Assembly: GCF_000247605.1 (NCBI RefSeq)
Contig: NC_016894.1
Span: 558,001-622,000 of the forward strand
DNA: 64,000 nucleotides
Source: Acetobacterium woodii DSM 1030
GTDB lineage: Bacteria; Bacillota; Clostridia; Eubacteriales; Eubacteriaceae
Reading direction: 5' to 3'
Both the position numbers and the translations under genes were made by a program. Positions 25,613 to 33,756 of this stretch are shown one piece after another; position 1 is the stretch's first letter; each line of letters starts with the position of its first letter. The notes beneath the pieces were generated by a model. It was given only the letters and a program-made list of their open reading frames with translations. It was not told the DNA's origin and did not search any database.

Positions 25613-26361
25613 ATTTACAAGTCGATGGATTAGCCTTTAAATATCCCTGTCAAAAGGTTTTAAAAGGAATCTCTTTTTCGATGAAAAAGGGCGAATGTTT
25701 AGCGGTTTTGGGGACAAATGGAGCGGGCAAATCGACACTACTCAAATGTATCAATAAAATTCTCAAACCGCAGCATGGAAACGTCTTAATTGAGCAGGAA
25801 AATGTTCGGGATTTTAAACAGATTGATCTGGCCAAAAAGGTAGCTTATGTCTCACAAAGTAACCAAAGTACAACGACCACCGTTTTTGATTCTATTTTGA
25901 TTGGTCGAAAACCGTATATTAAATGGGATGTGAGCAAAAATGATTTAAGAATTGTGAATGAGACCATAAAAATGCTGGATCTCGAAAAATTTGCATTAAA
26001 AAATGTTGATGAGTTGAGTGGCGGTGAATACCAAAAAGTGCTAATTGGCAGGGCGTTAGCCCAGGAAACCGGGGTGCTGATGCTGGATGAACCAACCAGC
26101 AGCTTGGATTTAAAAAATCAGCTGGAGGTACTCCAGTTAATTAAAGAAATTACCGCGCTTAAGAATATCACGGCGGTGGTGACAATTCATGATCTAAACT
26201 TGGCGTTACGCTTTGCAGATAAATTTATTTTATTAAAAAACGGTGTTATTCATGCCGCGGGTGGAAAGGAGGTCATTACAGCTGATAATATAGCCCAAGT
26301 TTATGATGTTGTGGTAACGGTTGAACAGGTTAACAATCAGATGATTGTGGTTCCAAAATAA
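25609..26361 (+). CDS. btuD: BtuD/FecE-family ABC ATPase
   Basis: 250 residues; TTG start overlapping the permease stop, with AAAGGAGG upstream. Walker A GTNGAGKST, signature LSGGEYQK, Walker B VLMLDEPTSSLD and the H-loop TIHDLNLA. It energises the riboswitch-controlled importer together with the permease and binding protein. Confidence 0.9.
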   Translation: MNLQVDGLAFKYPCQKVLKGISFSMKKGECLAVLGTNGAGKSTLLKCINKILKPQHGNVLIEQENVRDFKQIDLAKKVAYVSQSNQSTTTTVFDSILIGRKPYIKWDVSKNDLRIVNETIKMLDLEKFALKNVDELSGGEYQKVLIGRALAQETGVLMLDEPTSSLDLKNQLEVLQLIKEITALKNITAVVTIHDLNLALRFADKFILLKNGVIHAAGGKEVITADNIAQVYDVVVTVEQVNNQMIVVPK

Positions 26362-26384
26362 AATAATAACATGAGGAGAAAATT

Positions 26385-27488
26385 ATGAAGAAAAAACGAG
26401 TTTGGGTATTGGTAGTAAGCATTGCCTTGGTTTTAATCGTGGTTGGAGGGTGCGCGACGCAGGCTGAAACCGGGACTAAAACGGCGCAACAGATTACGGT
26501 AACGGACACCTTGGGACGGACGGTCGAATTAACCGGAAATGCCCAAAAAATTGTGGCTACTGGGGTTGGAGCCTTACGTTTATACACTTATGTTGGCGCT
26601 GTCGATAAAATTGCCGGTATTGAAGGAATCGACCAAAAATCTTCAATTGGAAAACCTTATGTGATTGTCAATCCGGAGTTTGCGAATTTGCCGACAATTG
26701 GTGCTGGGGGACCCAATAGCTCCCCAGATCCGGAACAAATTCTTAAAGTTGAACCGGATGTTATTTTCACCACAACGGCTACTGACACAGCCACGGCAGA
26801 TGAACTTCAAAATAAAACCGGAATCCCGGTTATTGCGTTAAGTAGTGGTTCAACCGGGTTGTTTGATGAGACGTTGTATCAGTCGTTGACAATTATTGGC
26901 CAGGTAATGGGAACAGAAGCAAGAGCCACCGAAGTCGTGGATTTTATAAAAGCGTATGAAGCTGATTTAAAACAGCGAACAACTGGGATTGACGAGGCTG
27001 CTAAGGTTACCTCATATGTGGGGGCGTTGGGATCTAAAGGCGCTCAGGGAATTGAAAGTACACGGGCGCAATATCCGCCATTTATTGCCGTCGATGCTAA
27101 AAACGTTGTCGATCAGACGGGAAAATCCGGAAGTATGATGATCGATAAGGAGCAATTATTGCAATGGAATCCGCAAAAAATATTTATCGATTTTGATGGG
27201 ATTGAAAAAGTGAAGGCGGATCTGTCAGCCAATCCAGAATATTATGCAAGTCTCAATGCCTTTAAAGATAACGAAGTTTATATGATTTTACCTTACATTT
27301 TATATGGAACAAATATCGAAGTTGCCATTGCGGATGCTTATTCAATTGGCAAAGTCCTTTATCCGGAACAATTTAGTGATGTCGAACCGGGTGATATTAT
27401 GGATGAAGCATCGGAAGAATTGTTGGGAGCCAAGGTTTATGATCAAATGGTCGCTGATTATGGCACCTTTGGAAAATTTGCACAGTAA
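26385..27488 (+). CDS. btuF: BtuF/FecB-family substrate-binding lipoprotein
   Basis: 367 residues. The signal peptide ends in the lipobox VGGC (about residue 23). The body has the TroA/BtuF-type fold: ITVTDTLGRTVELTGNAQKIV at the start, then PDPEQILKVEPDVIFTT, and a long helix linking the two lobes. It is longer than E. coli BtuF (about 266 aa) and closer in size to many Firmicute corrinoid or iron-complex binders. Third gene of the riboswitch-controlled operon. Confidence 0.88.
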   Translation: MKKKRVWVLVVSIALVLIVVGGCATQAETGTKTAQQITVTDTLGRTVELTGNAQKIVATGVGALRLYTYVGAVDKIAGIEGIDQKSSIGKPYVIVNPEFANLPTIGAGGPNSSPDPEQILKVEPDVIFTTTATDTATADELQNKTGIPVIALSSGSTGLFDETLYQSLTIIGQVMGTEARATEVVDFIKAYEADLKQRTTGIDEAAKVTSYVGALGSKGAQGIESTRAQYPPFIAVDAKNVVDQTGKSGSMMIDKEQLLQWNPQKIFIDFDGIEKVKADLSANPEYYASLNAFKDNEVYMILPYILYGTNIEVAIADAYSIGKVLYPEQFSDVEPGDIMDEASEELLGAKVYDQMVADYGTFGKFAQ

Positions 27489-27554
27489 GACTGATAACAT
27501 CGGGAACTTCACTTGATGAATTGGTTAAATCTGATATAATAATAAGCAAAGATA

Positions 27555-27651
27555 AAAACACAGTTCTGGTTGGTAGTCCAGACGCAACTTAAAGTTGTCA
27601 GTAACCTGCCTCCTAAGGTTGTCCGTTCTTTGTCAGTATCTATTTAGGAGG
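27555..27651 (+). ncRNA. yjdF-type riboswitch leader
   Basis: Structured leader directly before a yjdF-family gene. Visible stems include CAACTT/AAGTTG and AACC...GGTT. CCTCCTAA at 27609-27616 is perfectly complementary to TTAGGAGG at 27644-27651, which contains the Shine-Dalgarno sequence. This is a ready-made on/off switch for translation. The yjdF RNA class, which binds azaaromatic compounds, is known to occur in this position; membership is inferred from the gene and layout, not from a covariance search. Confidence 0.7.
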
Positions 27652-27659
27652 AATTGAAT

Positions 27660-28079
27660 ATGGACAAAGTAATGGTTAAATTGACAGTTTTTTTTGAGGA
27701 CCCTTTCTGGGTTGGCGTTTTTGAACGCAGCGATGAGGGGACTTTAAAAGTCGCAAAAGTAACTTTTGGTGGAGAACCCAAAGATAGTGAGATCTATCAA
27801 TTTTTACTTAAAAATTACGATCACCTGCAATTTAGTCAAGCGGTTGTGGATGAAAAAACCACTGCAAAACGAATTAATCCCAAACGGATGCAGCGAGATA
27901 TTCACCGGCAATTGGATCAAAAAAGTATTGGCACCAAGGCACAGCAAGCGCTCAAAGAAGAGCAGGAACAAAAAAAGCTTATCAGGAAAGCGTTTAATCG
28001 CCAGAAAACAGAAACCGAAAAAATGCTGTTATTCAAATTAAAACAGGAGCAGAAAAAACAAAAACATCGCGGTCGATAA
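27660..28079 (+). CDS. yjdF: YjdF family (DUF2992) protein
   Basis: 139 residues; start at the ATG at 27660 with TAGGAGG eight bases upstream. It opens with KLTVFFEDPFWVGVFER, the YjdF signature, followed by KVTFGGEPKDSEIYQFLL. The C-terminal half is a long, highly charged helix rich in K, Q, E and R that probably contacts nucleic acid or forms a coiled coil. YjdF is controlled by the yjdF riboswitch in other Firmicutes and is suspected of handling aromatic heterocycles, but its activity is unknown. Confidence 0.85.
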   Translation: MDKVMVKLTVFFEDPFWVGVFERSDEGTLKVAKVTFGGEPKDSEIYQFLLKNYDHLQFSQAVVDEKTTAKRINPKRMQRDIHRQLDQKSIGTKAQQALKEEQEQKKLIRKAFNRQKTETEKMLLFKLKQEQKKQKHRGR

Positions 28080-28182
28080 TCGTTCAGATCGTTTTTGGTT
28101 GTGTGATTAAGTTACGGTATTAAATTTCAGAATGGCTATAATTAAGTTATAAAATAAATTAGCTATTAAGGAGATAAATAAA

Positions 28183-28494
28183 ATGAGTGCATTAGTAATC
28201 ACCAAAGATAATTTTGAACAGGAAGTTATGAAGTCGGATAAACCCGTATTATTGGATTTTTGGGCACCTTGGTGTGGTCCTTGCAAAATGGTTTCGCCGA
28301 TCGTTGATGAAATCGCGGGAGAAGTTACCGATTCAAAAGTTTGCAAAATCAATGTTGATGAACAACCAGAGTTGGCTGCTAATTTTAGAGTAATGAGTAT
28401 TCCAACCTTAGCCGTGATTAAAGATGGGAAAGTTGTAAAAACTTCAGTTGGGGCAAAACCCAAAGCCGATATTTTAAAAATGCTGGATGTATAA
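28183..28494 (+). CDS. trxA: Thioredoxin
   Basis: 103 residues, the usual thioredoxin length. The active site is WCGPCK at about residues 29-34, with the cis-proline in SIPTLAVIKDG. AAGGAG precedes the ATG. It is monocistronic, ending at a terminator hairpin duplicated around a family-2 element. Confidence 0.95.
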   Translation: MSALVITKDNFEQEVMKSDKPVLLDFWAPWCGPCKMVSPIVDEIAGEVTDSKVCKINVDEQPELAANFRVMSIPTLAVIKDGKVVKTSVGAKPKADILKMLDV

Positions 28495-28509
28495 AAATCA
28501 GAGAAGAAA

Positions 28510-28532
28510 AGCAACAGTGAAAGCTGGTGCTT
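28510..28532 (+). terminator. Left copy of duplicated trxA terminator hairpin (2b)
   Basis: AGCAAC-AGTGAAAGCTG-GTGCTT; 21 of 23 bases match the copy at 28710-28732. It has lost the T-run and one stem pair. Confidence 0.75.
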
Positions 28533-28709
28533 GGGATTGTTGATAAACGACCGTACCGATCAATTGTTAATCTGTTGTATGCACGCAATTCGTACAGTTG
28601 CAAGTAAAGCTTTGGCTAAAGACAGCCTTTTCGTTGCAACTGTTCGCCTTGAGGCACACAACATGATCGAACAATTGTCGGTACTACGTTATCTTTTTTG
28701 ACAGTCTGA
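28533..28709 (+). mobile_element. Family-2 element, copy 2b, between duplicated terminator hairpins
   Basis: 177 bp, same sequence family as 11311-11486. Left end GGGATTGTTGATAAACG, right end TTTTTTGACAGTCTGA. The flanking repeats are the two halves of the trxA terminator. Starts of the flanking repeats are exactly 200 bases apart. Confidence 0.92.
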
Positions 28710-28738
28710 AGCAACGGTGAAAGCTGTTGCTTTTTTTT
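28710..28738 (+). terminator. Right copy of trxA terminator (2b) with T-run
   Basis: AGCAAC-GGTGAAAGCT-GTTGCTTTTTTTT, a complete intrinsic terminator. Confidence 0.85.
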
Positions 28739-28759
28739 GCGAAGAATTTGGGGTAAGGG

Positions 28760-29434
28760 CTAAATGATATCGCGTAATTGAACTTTGTCGATCACTTCAA
28801 TTTTTCCGCGGGACAGGTGCACATACCCTTCGTTCTCAAAATATTTCAACATCCGGGAAACAACTTCCCGGGCGGAACCGATATATTTAGCAATTTGTTC
28901 ATGGGTCATCACGATGGTGTTTGAACCGGTTCGAGCGACTTCGTCTAATAGAAAAATGGTCAAACGTTTGTCAAAGCTCATAAAGAGAATTTGTTGCATT
29001 GCCCACATGACGTCAGAAAAACGATCAATTGCGGCTTTATAGGAAAAATTTTCAGCATAAATATTTTCATTACATATTTTTTGAAAGATCGCCGAATTAA
29101 TAAGGATAATTTCGCAGTCTTGTTCAGCATCGATATGGACATCAAAGGTAATATTTTGTAAGATGCAGGACGCGGATAAAATACAAAATTCGTTAGCTCC
29201 GATGCGATAAAGCGTGATATCGCGGCCATCCTCTGATAAAATATAAGTACGTAATTCACCTGATTTAATGAGTAGCACACCAACACAGTCATTTTCACCC
29301 TGGTGGATAGTTTCCCCTCTTTGATAATTCATCAGCATCGCATTTTCTAAAAGCATTGACTTTTGCTGGGAATTTAAGTGATCCCAAAAAGTCAGGATGG
29401 TTTCGATGAATTGACTATCTTGTTTATTTAGCAT
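28760..29434 (-). CDS. Crp/Fnr-family transcription regulator
   Basis: 224 residues from the ATG at 29434, chosen because GAGGTG lies eight bases upstream and the protein then has normal length; the open frame continues upstream without a start signal. A cyclic-nucleotide-binding-type barrel (about 25-120) contains GETIHQGENDCVGVLLIKSGELR. The C-terminal winged helix carries MTHEQIAKYIGSAREVVSRML. There is no N-terminal Fnr four-Cys cluster, so it is more like the Crp or CooA-neighbour groups sensing a small ligand. It is divergent from the Eis-like acetyltransferase and could regulate it. Confidence 0.88.
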   Translation of the reverse strand: MLNKQDSQFIETILTFWDHLNSQQKSMLLENAMLMNYQRGETIHQGENDCVGVLLIKSGELRTYILSEDGRDITLYRIGANEFCILSASCILQNITFDVHIDAEQDCEIILINSAIFQKICNENIYAENFSYKAAIDRFSDVMWAMQQILFMSFDKRLTIFLLDEVARTGSNTIVMTHEQIAKYIGSAREVVSRMLKYFENEGYVHLSRGKIEVIDKVQLRDII

Positions 29435-29546
29435 GTTAACACCTCGCTGATTAGAATGATTAAAGTATAGCATAACAAAATAGTGATTATACTTTAATTT
29501 GGGGGTACCAATAAAAAAAAGGTGAAGCAATATAAGGAGCTTTCTA

Positions 29547-30764
29547 ATGAAAAAAGAAATAAAAAAAGATCTGGAATTGAGAAATCTGGAAGCCAAAGAT
29601 TTAACGCAGTTTAATGATATTTTGAGATATGCATTTCAGGTTACGGATGAACAATTATTAAAGGTTGGCTGGAAACATGATGAAATTAAACGGTCAAAGT
29701 TTCCGATTTTGGAAAAAGCCGAAGTGATTGGTTGGTTTGAAGATGGTCGGCTAGCTGCTCAGATCGCCGTTTATCCGCTTCAGGTTAATATCAGCGGCAA
29801 CATTTACGAAATGGGATACATTACCGGAGTAGCTACGTATCCGGAATATATGGGCTTGGGACTGATGTCCGGGCTGATGAAAAAAAGTTTGGAAACGATG
29901 CATCAGCGAAATCAATGTATTTCTTTTTTATTTCCCTATTCGCATCCACTTTATCGGCATAAAGGCTGGGAGATCGTTTCGGATAAGATGACTTTTTGTA
30001 TTCAGGATCATCAATTGCCCCGGGATATTGATGTGCCGGGACGAATCAAGCGGGTGCCGGAGAATAATCCCGATCTGATTAAATTACATCAGGAGTTTGC
30101 ACAAAAAACCCATGGCTGTCTGATCCGCAACGACCTGGTTTGGGAAGAATATTGGCGCTGGGAGGTGGAAGATGTTACGGTAGCCATTTATTATAGTGAG
30201 AATGATCGCGCGTTAGGTTATCTGGTCTACCTGATCGAAAATGACGTGTTTCATGTCAAGGAAATGGTCTATCTCAACCAGGAAGCCAGAAAAGGGTTAT
30301 GGGCTTATATTGCCGCTCATGAATCGATGATTAATGAGGTTGTTGGCAATAATTATAACAATCATACCATCTCGTTTTTATTTGGCGACAGCGATATGAA
30401 AGAAACGATTCGCCCTTATATAATGGCGCGAATTGTTGATTTTGAAGGGTTTATTAAACAATATAATTTTGAAAATGCCGATCTTGATGAAACGATTACC
30501 TTTGAAATTATTGATACCGTGTTAGAATGGAACAATCAGATTTTTACGATACAATTCAGTCAGGACAATAAACCCATTTTAATTGACCAACCATCGCCTA
30601 ATTGGGTCAAAGTGGAAATTAGTATTTTGACCTGTATGTTACTGGGTTATAAGCGGCCGACATATTTGCAACAGATCGAACGAATCGCGGCGAATAAAAA
30701 AACCGTATCAATTCTGGAACGGATTATCCCGAATGAGAAGGTTTATTTTTCAGATTATATTTAA
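29547..30764 (+). CDS. Eis-like GNAT acetyltransferase
   Basis: 405 residues. Double GNAT fold with a C-terminal SCP2-like domain, the Eis layout. The first GNAT has MGYITGVATYPEYMGLGLMSGLMKK (acetyl-CoA loop) and FLFPYSHPLYRHKGWE. The protein ends in a free carboxylate (FSDYI), as in Eis, where it acts in catalysis. Family members acetylate amines, including aminoglycosides in mycobacteria; the substrate here is unknown. It ends in a terminator hairpin split by a family-2 element. Confidence 0.85.
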   Translation: MKKEIKKDLELRNLEAKDLTQFNDILRYAFQVTDEQLLKVGWKHDEIKRSKFPILEKAEVIGWFEDGRLAAQIAVYPLQVNISGNIYEMGYITGVATYPEYMGLGLMSGLMKKSLETMHQRNQCISFLFPYSHPLYRHKGWEIVSDKMTFCIQDHQLPRDIDVPGRIKRVPENNPDLIKLHQEFAQKTHGCLIRNDLVWEEYWRWEVEDVTVAIYYSENDRALGYLVYLIENDVFHVKEMVYLNQEARKGLWAYIAAHESMINEVVGNNYNNHTISFLFGDSDMKETIRPYIMARIVDFEGFIKQYNFENADLDETITFEIIDTVLEWNNQIFTIQFSQDNKPILIDQPSPNWVKVEISILTCMLLGYKRPTYLQQIERIAANKKTVSILERIIPNEKVYFSDYI

Positions 30765-30772
30765 TGAGCAAA

Positions 30773-30793
30773 AAGCGATCAATATGATCACTT
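30773..30793 (+). terminator. Left copy of duplicated terminator hairpin (2c)
   Basis: AAGCGATCAATATGATCACTT; 20 of 21 bases match the copy at 30970. The mismatch breaks one stem pair, and the T-run is missing. Confidence 0.75.
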
Positions 30794-30969
30794 CAGACTG
30801 TCAAAAAAGATAACGTAGTACCGACAATGGTTCGATCATGTTGTGTGCCTCAAGGCGAACAGTTGCAACGAAAAGGCTGTCTTTAGCCAAAGCTTTACTT
30901 GCAACTGTACGAATTGCGTGCATGCAACAGATTAACAATTGGTCGGTACGGTCGTTTATTGACAACCTC
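30794..30969 (-). mobile_element. Family-2 element, copy 2c (inverted), between duplicated hairpins
   Basis: 176 bp in the opposite orientation to copies 2a, 2b and 2d: CAGACTGTCAAAAAAG at the left and TTATTGACAACCTC at the right. Shows that insertion into terminators happens in both orientations. Confidence 0.92.
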
Positions 30970-30996
30970 AAGCGATCAATATGATCGCTTTTTATA
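30970..30996 (+). terminator. Right copy of terminator (2c) with T-run
   Basis: AAGCGATC-AATAT-GATCGCTT followed by TTTAT; works for the acetyltransferase gene and partly for the converging operon. Confidence 0.8.
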
Positions 30997-31013
30997 AAAG
31001 GGAAAGGGACTTT

Positions 31014-31580
31014 TTAATTGTTCATAAATTTAATATATTCGCCTGAAATAGTTGATACCGGGCAAATAGTACACCATGTTCGCGGCTTGAAGATCAGTGA
31101 CAGACTGACGCCAAGAATAGTAGTGGTCATCATCATTGAATAAAAACGATAGGATAAATGACTTATCCAGGGCGATAACCCCTCAAATTCGATCAATTGC
31201 GGAAGTTCAAAGGGAATTGGAATAATGATCAAAAACCGCAGATATTCAAGTGGGGGCTTAAGACCGCGCCCCACGGCAATGGTCGTTAGGGTAATAAATA
31301 GGAGGCTGATGCCGAAATAAATTAACATGATCCATTTCATCTGGCCCTTAATAAAAAACTTGGGTGTTTTAAAAGAAAATTTAGCGGTCGTTTTACCGGT
31401 AGTGGAAATAAGGCTGGCCCGGGGGCAGTAACCTTGACACCAGGTTTTTTTACGGTTACGGACTAATAATATAAAAGGGAGCATCATACAGACAAGACCC
31501 AAAAGTGCAAAATGAATATTAATAAAACCTAAAAGAAAATAAGTGATGACGATGAGAAATAAATATTTGTTATTTTTCAT
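31014..31580 (-). CDS. 4Fe-4S membrane protein, NapH/CcoG-like
   Basis: 188 residues with about four membrane segments. Two Cys clusters face the same side: WCQGYCPRAS (about residue 50) and WCTICPVS (about 170). This is a reduced version of the NapH/polyferredoxin membrane proteins, which normally have full CxxCxxCxxxCP motifs; here each cluster keeps only two to three Cys. Last gene of the ferredoxin-CcdA-TlpA-DUF6132 operon, so electron transfer across the membrane is a reasonable guess. Confidence 0.75.
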   Translation of the reverse strand: MKNNKYLFLIVITYFLLGFINIHFALLGLVCMMLPFILLVRNRKKTWCQGYCPRASLISTTGKTTAKFSFKTPKFFIKGQMKWIMLIYFGISLLFITLTTIAVGRGLKPPLEYLRFLIIIPIPFELPQLIEFEGLSPWISHLSYRFYSMMMTTTILGVSLSLIFKPRTWCTICPVSTISGEYIKFMNN

Positions 31581-31603
31581 AGTGCGATGAACCTCCTGTT
31601 GGA

Positions 31604-31768
31604 TTAAAATGAAGAACTGAGCATAAAGCCTAAAATGGCTCCATAAATAGCCGTTCGATGGGGTTTGGCGGTAATTGGACAGCTGCCGTTGGGACAGCCG
31701 ACCAATTTGTAATAAAGAAGGCCCAGAGCCGCGCCGACAATGGTTCCGATAAGCAGTCGAAGATACAT
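31604..31768 (-). CDS. DUF6132-like small membrane protein (54 aa)
   Basis: 54 residues beginning MYLRLLIGTIVGAALGLLYY, then a GCPNGSCPITAKPHRTAIYG block and a second membrane segment. Two hydrophobic hairpin halves surround a Cys pair (C-x4-C). The start is supported by TAGGAGTTTATT. It sits inside the thiol-redox operon, ten bases from tlpA. The call to DUF6132 is from recall of the GCxxGxCPI pattern. Confidence 0.7.
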   Translation of the reverse strand: MYLRLLIGTIVGAALGLLYYKLVGCPNGSCPITAKPHRTAIYGAILGFMLSSSF

Positions 31769-31777
31769 AATAAACTC

Positions 31778-32323
31778 CTAATTTTTAATTAAGTTAATGC
31801 CCTCTAATAAGGCACTTTCATCAAGGGCGCCACGATATCCACTGACAATCTTTCCTTCCGGGTTGATAAAGAGGGTGGTGGGAATCGATGATACACCATA
31901 AGCGATACTGGCTTCTGATTTGCTATCAAAGTAAATGGGAAAGTCAAAACCCTGAGCCGTGACGAATTGCTGCGCTTTTTCATTGGTTTCTCGTTCACCA
32001 TCAGCTTGATCCACCATTAAAAAAACGACATCATCTTTTTGATCCTGATAGACGGCATTAAAATGGGGCATTTCACTTTTACAGGGCGGACACCAGGATG
32101 CCCAGAAATTAAGGACTACTGGTTTTCCTGAAAAATCGGAAAGTTTTACCGGATTGCCGTCTTGATCATAGATGGTAAAATCCGGAGCGGTTTGCAGCTC
32201 GTCAGTTTGGGATGACTGACTGGGATTAAAAGTGGCCGATAAAAACGTATAGCCCCAATAGGCAAGACCGAGAAAGATCGCAAAAGCGACGAGACCAATG
32301 ATTGTTTTGGTTTTATTTGTCAT
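31778..32323 (-). CDS. TlpA/ResA-like thiol-disulfide reductase
   Basis: 181 residues. An N-terminal membrane anchor (about 7-28) is followed by an exported thioredoxin fold: APDFTIYDQDGNPVKLSDFSG, active site WCPPCK and the cis-proline in SSIPTTLFINPEG. It would receive electrons from the CcdA protein encoded just upstream and reduce disulfides or heme-ligand cysteines outside the cell. Acetobacterium-like organisms have been described both with and without cytochromes, so the partner is not clear. Confidence 0.9.
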   Translation of the reverse strand: MTNKTKTIIGLVAFAIFLGLAYWGYTFLSATFNPSQSSQTDELQTAPDFTIYDQDGNPVKLSDFSGKPVVLNFWASWCPPCKSEMPHFNAVYQDQKDDVVFLMVDQADGERETNEKAQQFVTAQGFDFPIYFDSKSEASIAYGVSSIPTTLFINPEGKIVSGYRGALDESALLEGINLIKN

Positions 32324-32333
32324 GATACACTCC

Positions 32334-33005
32334 TTAAAAAGTTAACAATGAAAGAAAATAACCCATTAAACCGGTTGCCATTAAAATCCCAAGGAGAATC
32401 AAAAATCCCCCGGAAATGCGATTGACTATTTTAAAATGCCGTTTAATAAAATTGAAGGTTGATTTTAGCTGATCAATTAAAACGGCACTGAGAATAAAAG
32501 GAATCCCTAATCCAATCGAAAACGAAAATAGCATCAGGATGCCTTTTGCAACCGCGCCAGTGGATGCGGCCAGCATTAACGCCGAACCTAAAAACGCACC
32601 AACGCAAGGCGTCCAGCCAATGGAAAAAACAATTCCAAAAAGCAGGGAAGAAAAAAAGCCAATCCGAGAATGATTCAAACTTATTTGTCGATTAACATTT
32701 AGAAACGGCAGATGCAGGATATCCATAAAATTCAAACCAAAAATGATGATAATAATTCCCCCAATGAGATTGACGGCGGTGTTATATTTAATTAAAAGGC
32801 TGCCGATACTGCCGGCAAAGGCCCCGAGTAAAACAAAGATCAGCGTAAAACCAAGAACAAATCCAAGAGCATTAAAGAGCGCGGTATGATGATTTTCATC
32901 GTGGGTTTGGCCTGCAAAGTAGGAAATATAGATGGGCAGCATGGGCAAAAGACAAGGTGAAACAAAGGTGATAATACCTTCGAGAAAAGCGATAAAATAT
33001 TCCAT
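32334..33005 (-). CDS. ccdA: CcdA-type thiol/disulfide transporter
   Basis: 223 residues, six membrane segments. It carries the CcdA pair: one Cys in SPCLLPMLPIYISYFAG and one in GWTPCVGAFLGSALM. It passes electrons from cytoplasmic thioredoxin to extracytoplasmic TlpA. Encoded between ferredoxin and tlpA in a five-gene operon. Confidence 0.92.
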   Translation of the reverse strand: MEYFIAFLEGIITFVSPCLLPMLPIYISYFAGQTHDENHHTALFNALGFVLGFTLIFVLLGAFAGSIGSLLIKYNTAVNLIGGIIIIIFGLNFMDILHLPFLNVNRQISLNHSRIGFFSSLLFGIVFSIGWTPCVGAFLGSALMLAASTGAVAKGILMLFSFSIGLGIPFILSAVLIDQLKSTFNFIKRHFKIVNRISGGFLILLGILMATGLMGYFLSLLTF

Positions 33006-33045
33006 ACAACCTCCATTAATTTATTTCAGACACTTATGTTTCAGA

Positions 33046-33285
33046 TCATTTTAAGGTCAAAACAAGGGCATTCATTGGACAAAAATTGACACACTTGCCG
33101 CAACCGATACATTTATTCATATCAACTTCCGGGGCCGCAAACCCAACTTGAGATAAAGCGTCGACCGGACAAACCGATACTGATGGACAAGGATGGTTTT
33201 GGGGACAACGTTCTTTTTTAACACTTAAAGTAACTTTGTTAACGGCTGCTTTATTTTTTGGTGCTGAATGAGTTGACTCAATCAT
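33046..33285 (-). CDS. Ferredoxin, 4Fe-4S
   Basis: 79 residues. The C-terminal half has a canonical cluster motif CIGCGKCVNFCP; the N-terminal half has CPQNHPCPSVSVCP, an irregular second cluster that may bind another centre. The N-terminal 25 residues are charged and lack a cluster. First gene of the redox operon; a stop-to-start gap of 40 bases separates it from ccdA. An operator-like palindrome lies upstream. Confidence 0.85.
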   Translation of the reverse strand: MIESTHSAPKNKAAVNKVTLSVKKERCPQNHPCPSVSVCPVDALSQVGFAAPEVDMNKCIGCGKCVNFCPMNALVLTLK

Positions 33286-33315
33286 TTTTTATACCTCCAT
33301 TGTGTGTAATAGTAG

Positions 33316-33331
33316 ATCTAATTGATTAGAT
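33316..33331. promoter_or_regulatory. 16-bp palindrome upstream of ferredoxin operon
   Basis: ATCTAATTGATTAGAT, a perfect inverted repeat 31 bases before the ferredoxin start. With TTATAAT-like sequence just upstream on the minus strand (33336-33346) it fits a repressor site near the -10 region. Confidence 0.45.
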
Positions 33332-33351
33332 TTTTATTATTATAACAAACG

Positions 33352-33396
33352 CTTTAGAGGTGTCTCTGTGATTAAATCACAGAGACACCTCTAAAG
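33352..33396. repeat. 45-bp perfect inverted repeat
   Basis: Arms of 22 bp (CTTTAGAGGTGTCTCTGTGATT at the left) with a single central base. No T-run follows on either strand, so it is not a standard terminator. It lies upstream of the ferredoxin operon and before the thiamin leader. Confidence 0.9.
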
Positions 33397-33610
33397 GAGG
33401 GTATTTTGGCAATGTAATCGAAAGGCAGAAATCAAGTTAAAAAAAAACAGCAGATCCGGATGATCACACTGTTCTTTTTTATATTAGGAATGAAAAGAAA
33501 AAGAGGAGATATTTATCTCTTGTTGTTATGTTAGTCCGTGAACCTTTAGTGAAGCTTTGAATTCAGTTAAGTTTAAGTTAAATTAAGATTTCGGGGCGAA
33601 TAAGTCGGCA

Positions 33611-33639
33611 TTGACAAAAATCTGGGCCTATGATAATCT
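33611..33639 (+). promoter_or_regulatory. Promoter of thiamin operon
   Basis: TTGACA, 17-bp spacer, TAATCT, ending about 15 bases before the TPP riboswitch. Confidence 0.75.
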
Positions 33640-33654
33640 TTATTTTAATTAGAG

Positions 33655-33752
33655 AGTTGGGGAGCTTATGCATTTAGGCTGAGAGGAAGTAAATGGCTAC
33701 TTCGACCCATGTACCTGATACGGATAATGCCGGCGGAGGGAAAAACAGGTTG
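33655..33752 (+). ncRNA. TPP riboswitch (thi element)
   Basis: Has the conserved GGGGAGC, GGCTGAGAGG, ACCTGATACGGATAATGCCGGCG and GGAGGGAA blocks in order. A terminator follows at 33757. It precedes thiM-thiE-HAD-thiD. Confidence 0.95.
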
Positions 33753-33756
33753 AGTT

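Larger units (their letters stand above)
33286..33654. other. Divergent intergenic region
   Basis: Besides the two palindromes it contains a possible weak terminator (AACAG...CTGTTCTTTTTT, about 33449-33480) and the thiamin promoter at 33611-33639. I see no coding frame. Confidence 0.4.

Noticed and set aside
24515-27488. Importer considered as a siderophore/heme system
   Set aside because: Protein families allow it, but the upstream cobalamin riboswitch argues for corrinoids.
33352-33396. 45-bp palindrome considered as a terminator
   Set aside because: No T-run on either strand, so it was listed as an inverted repeat instead.
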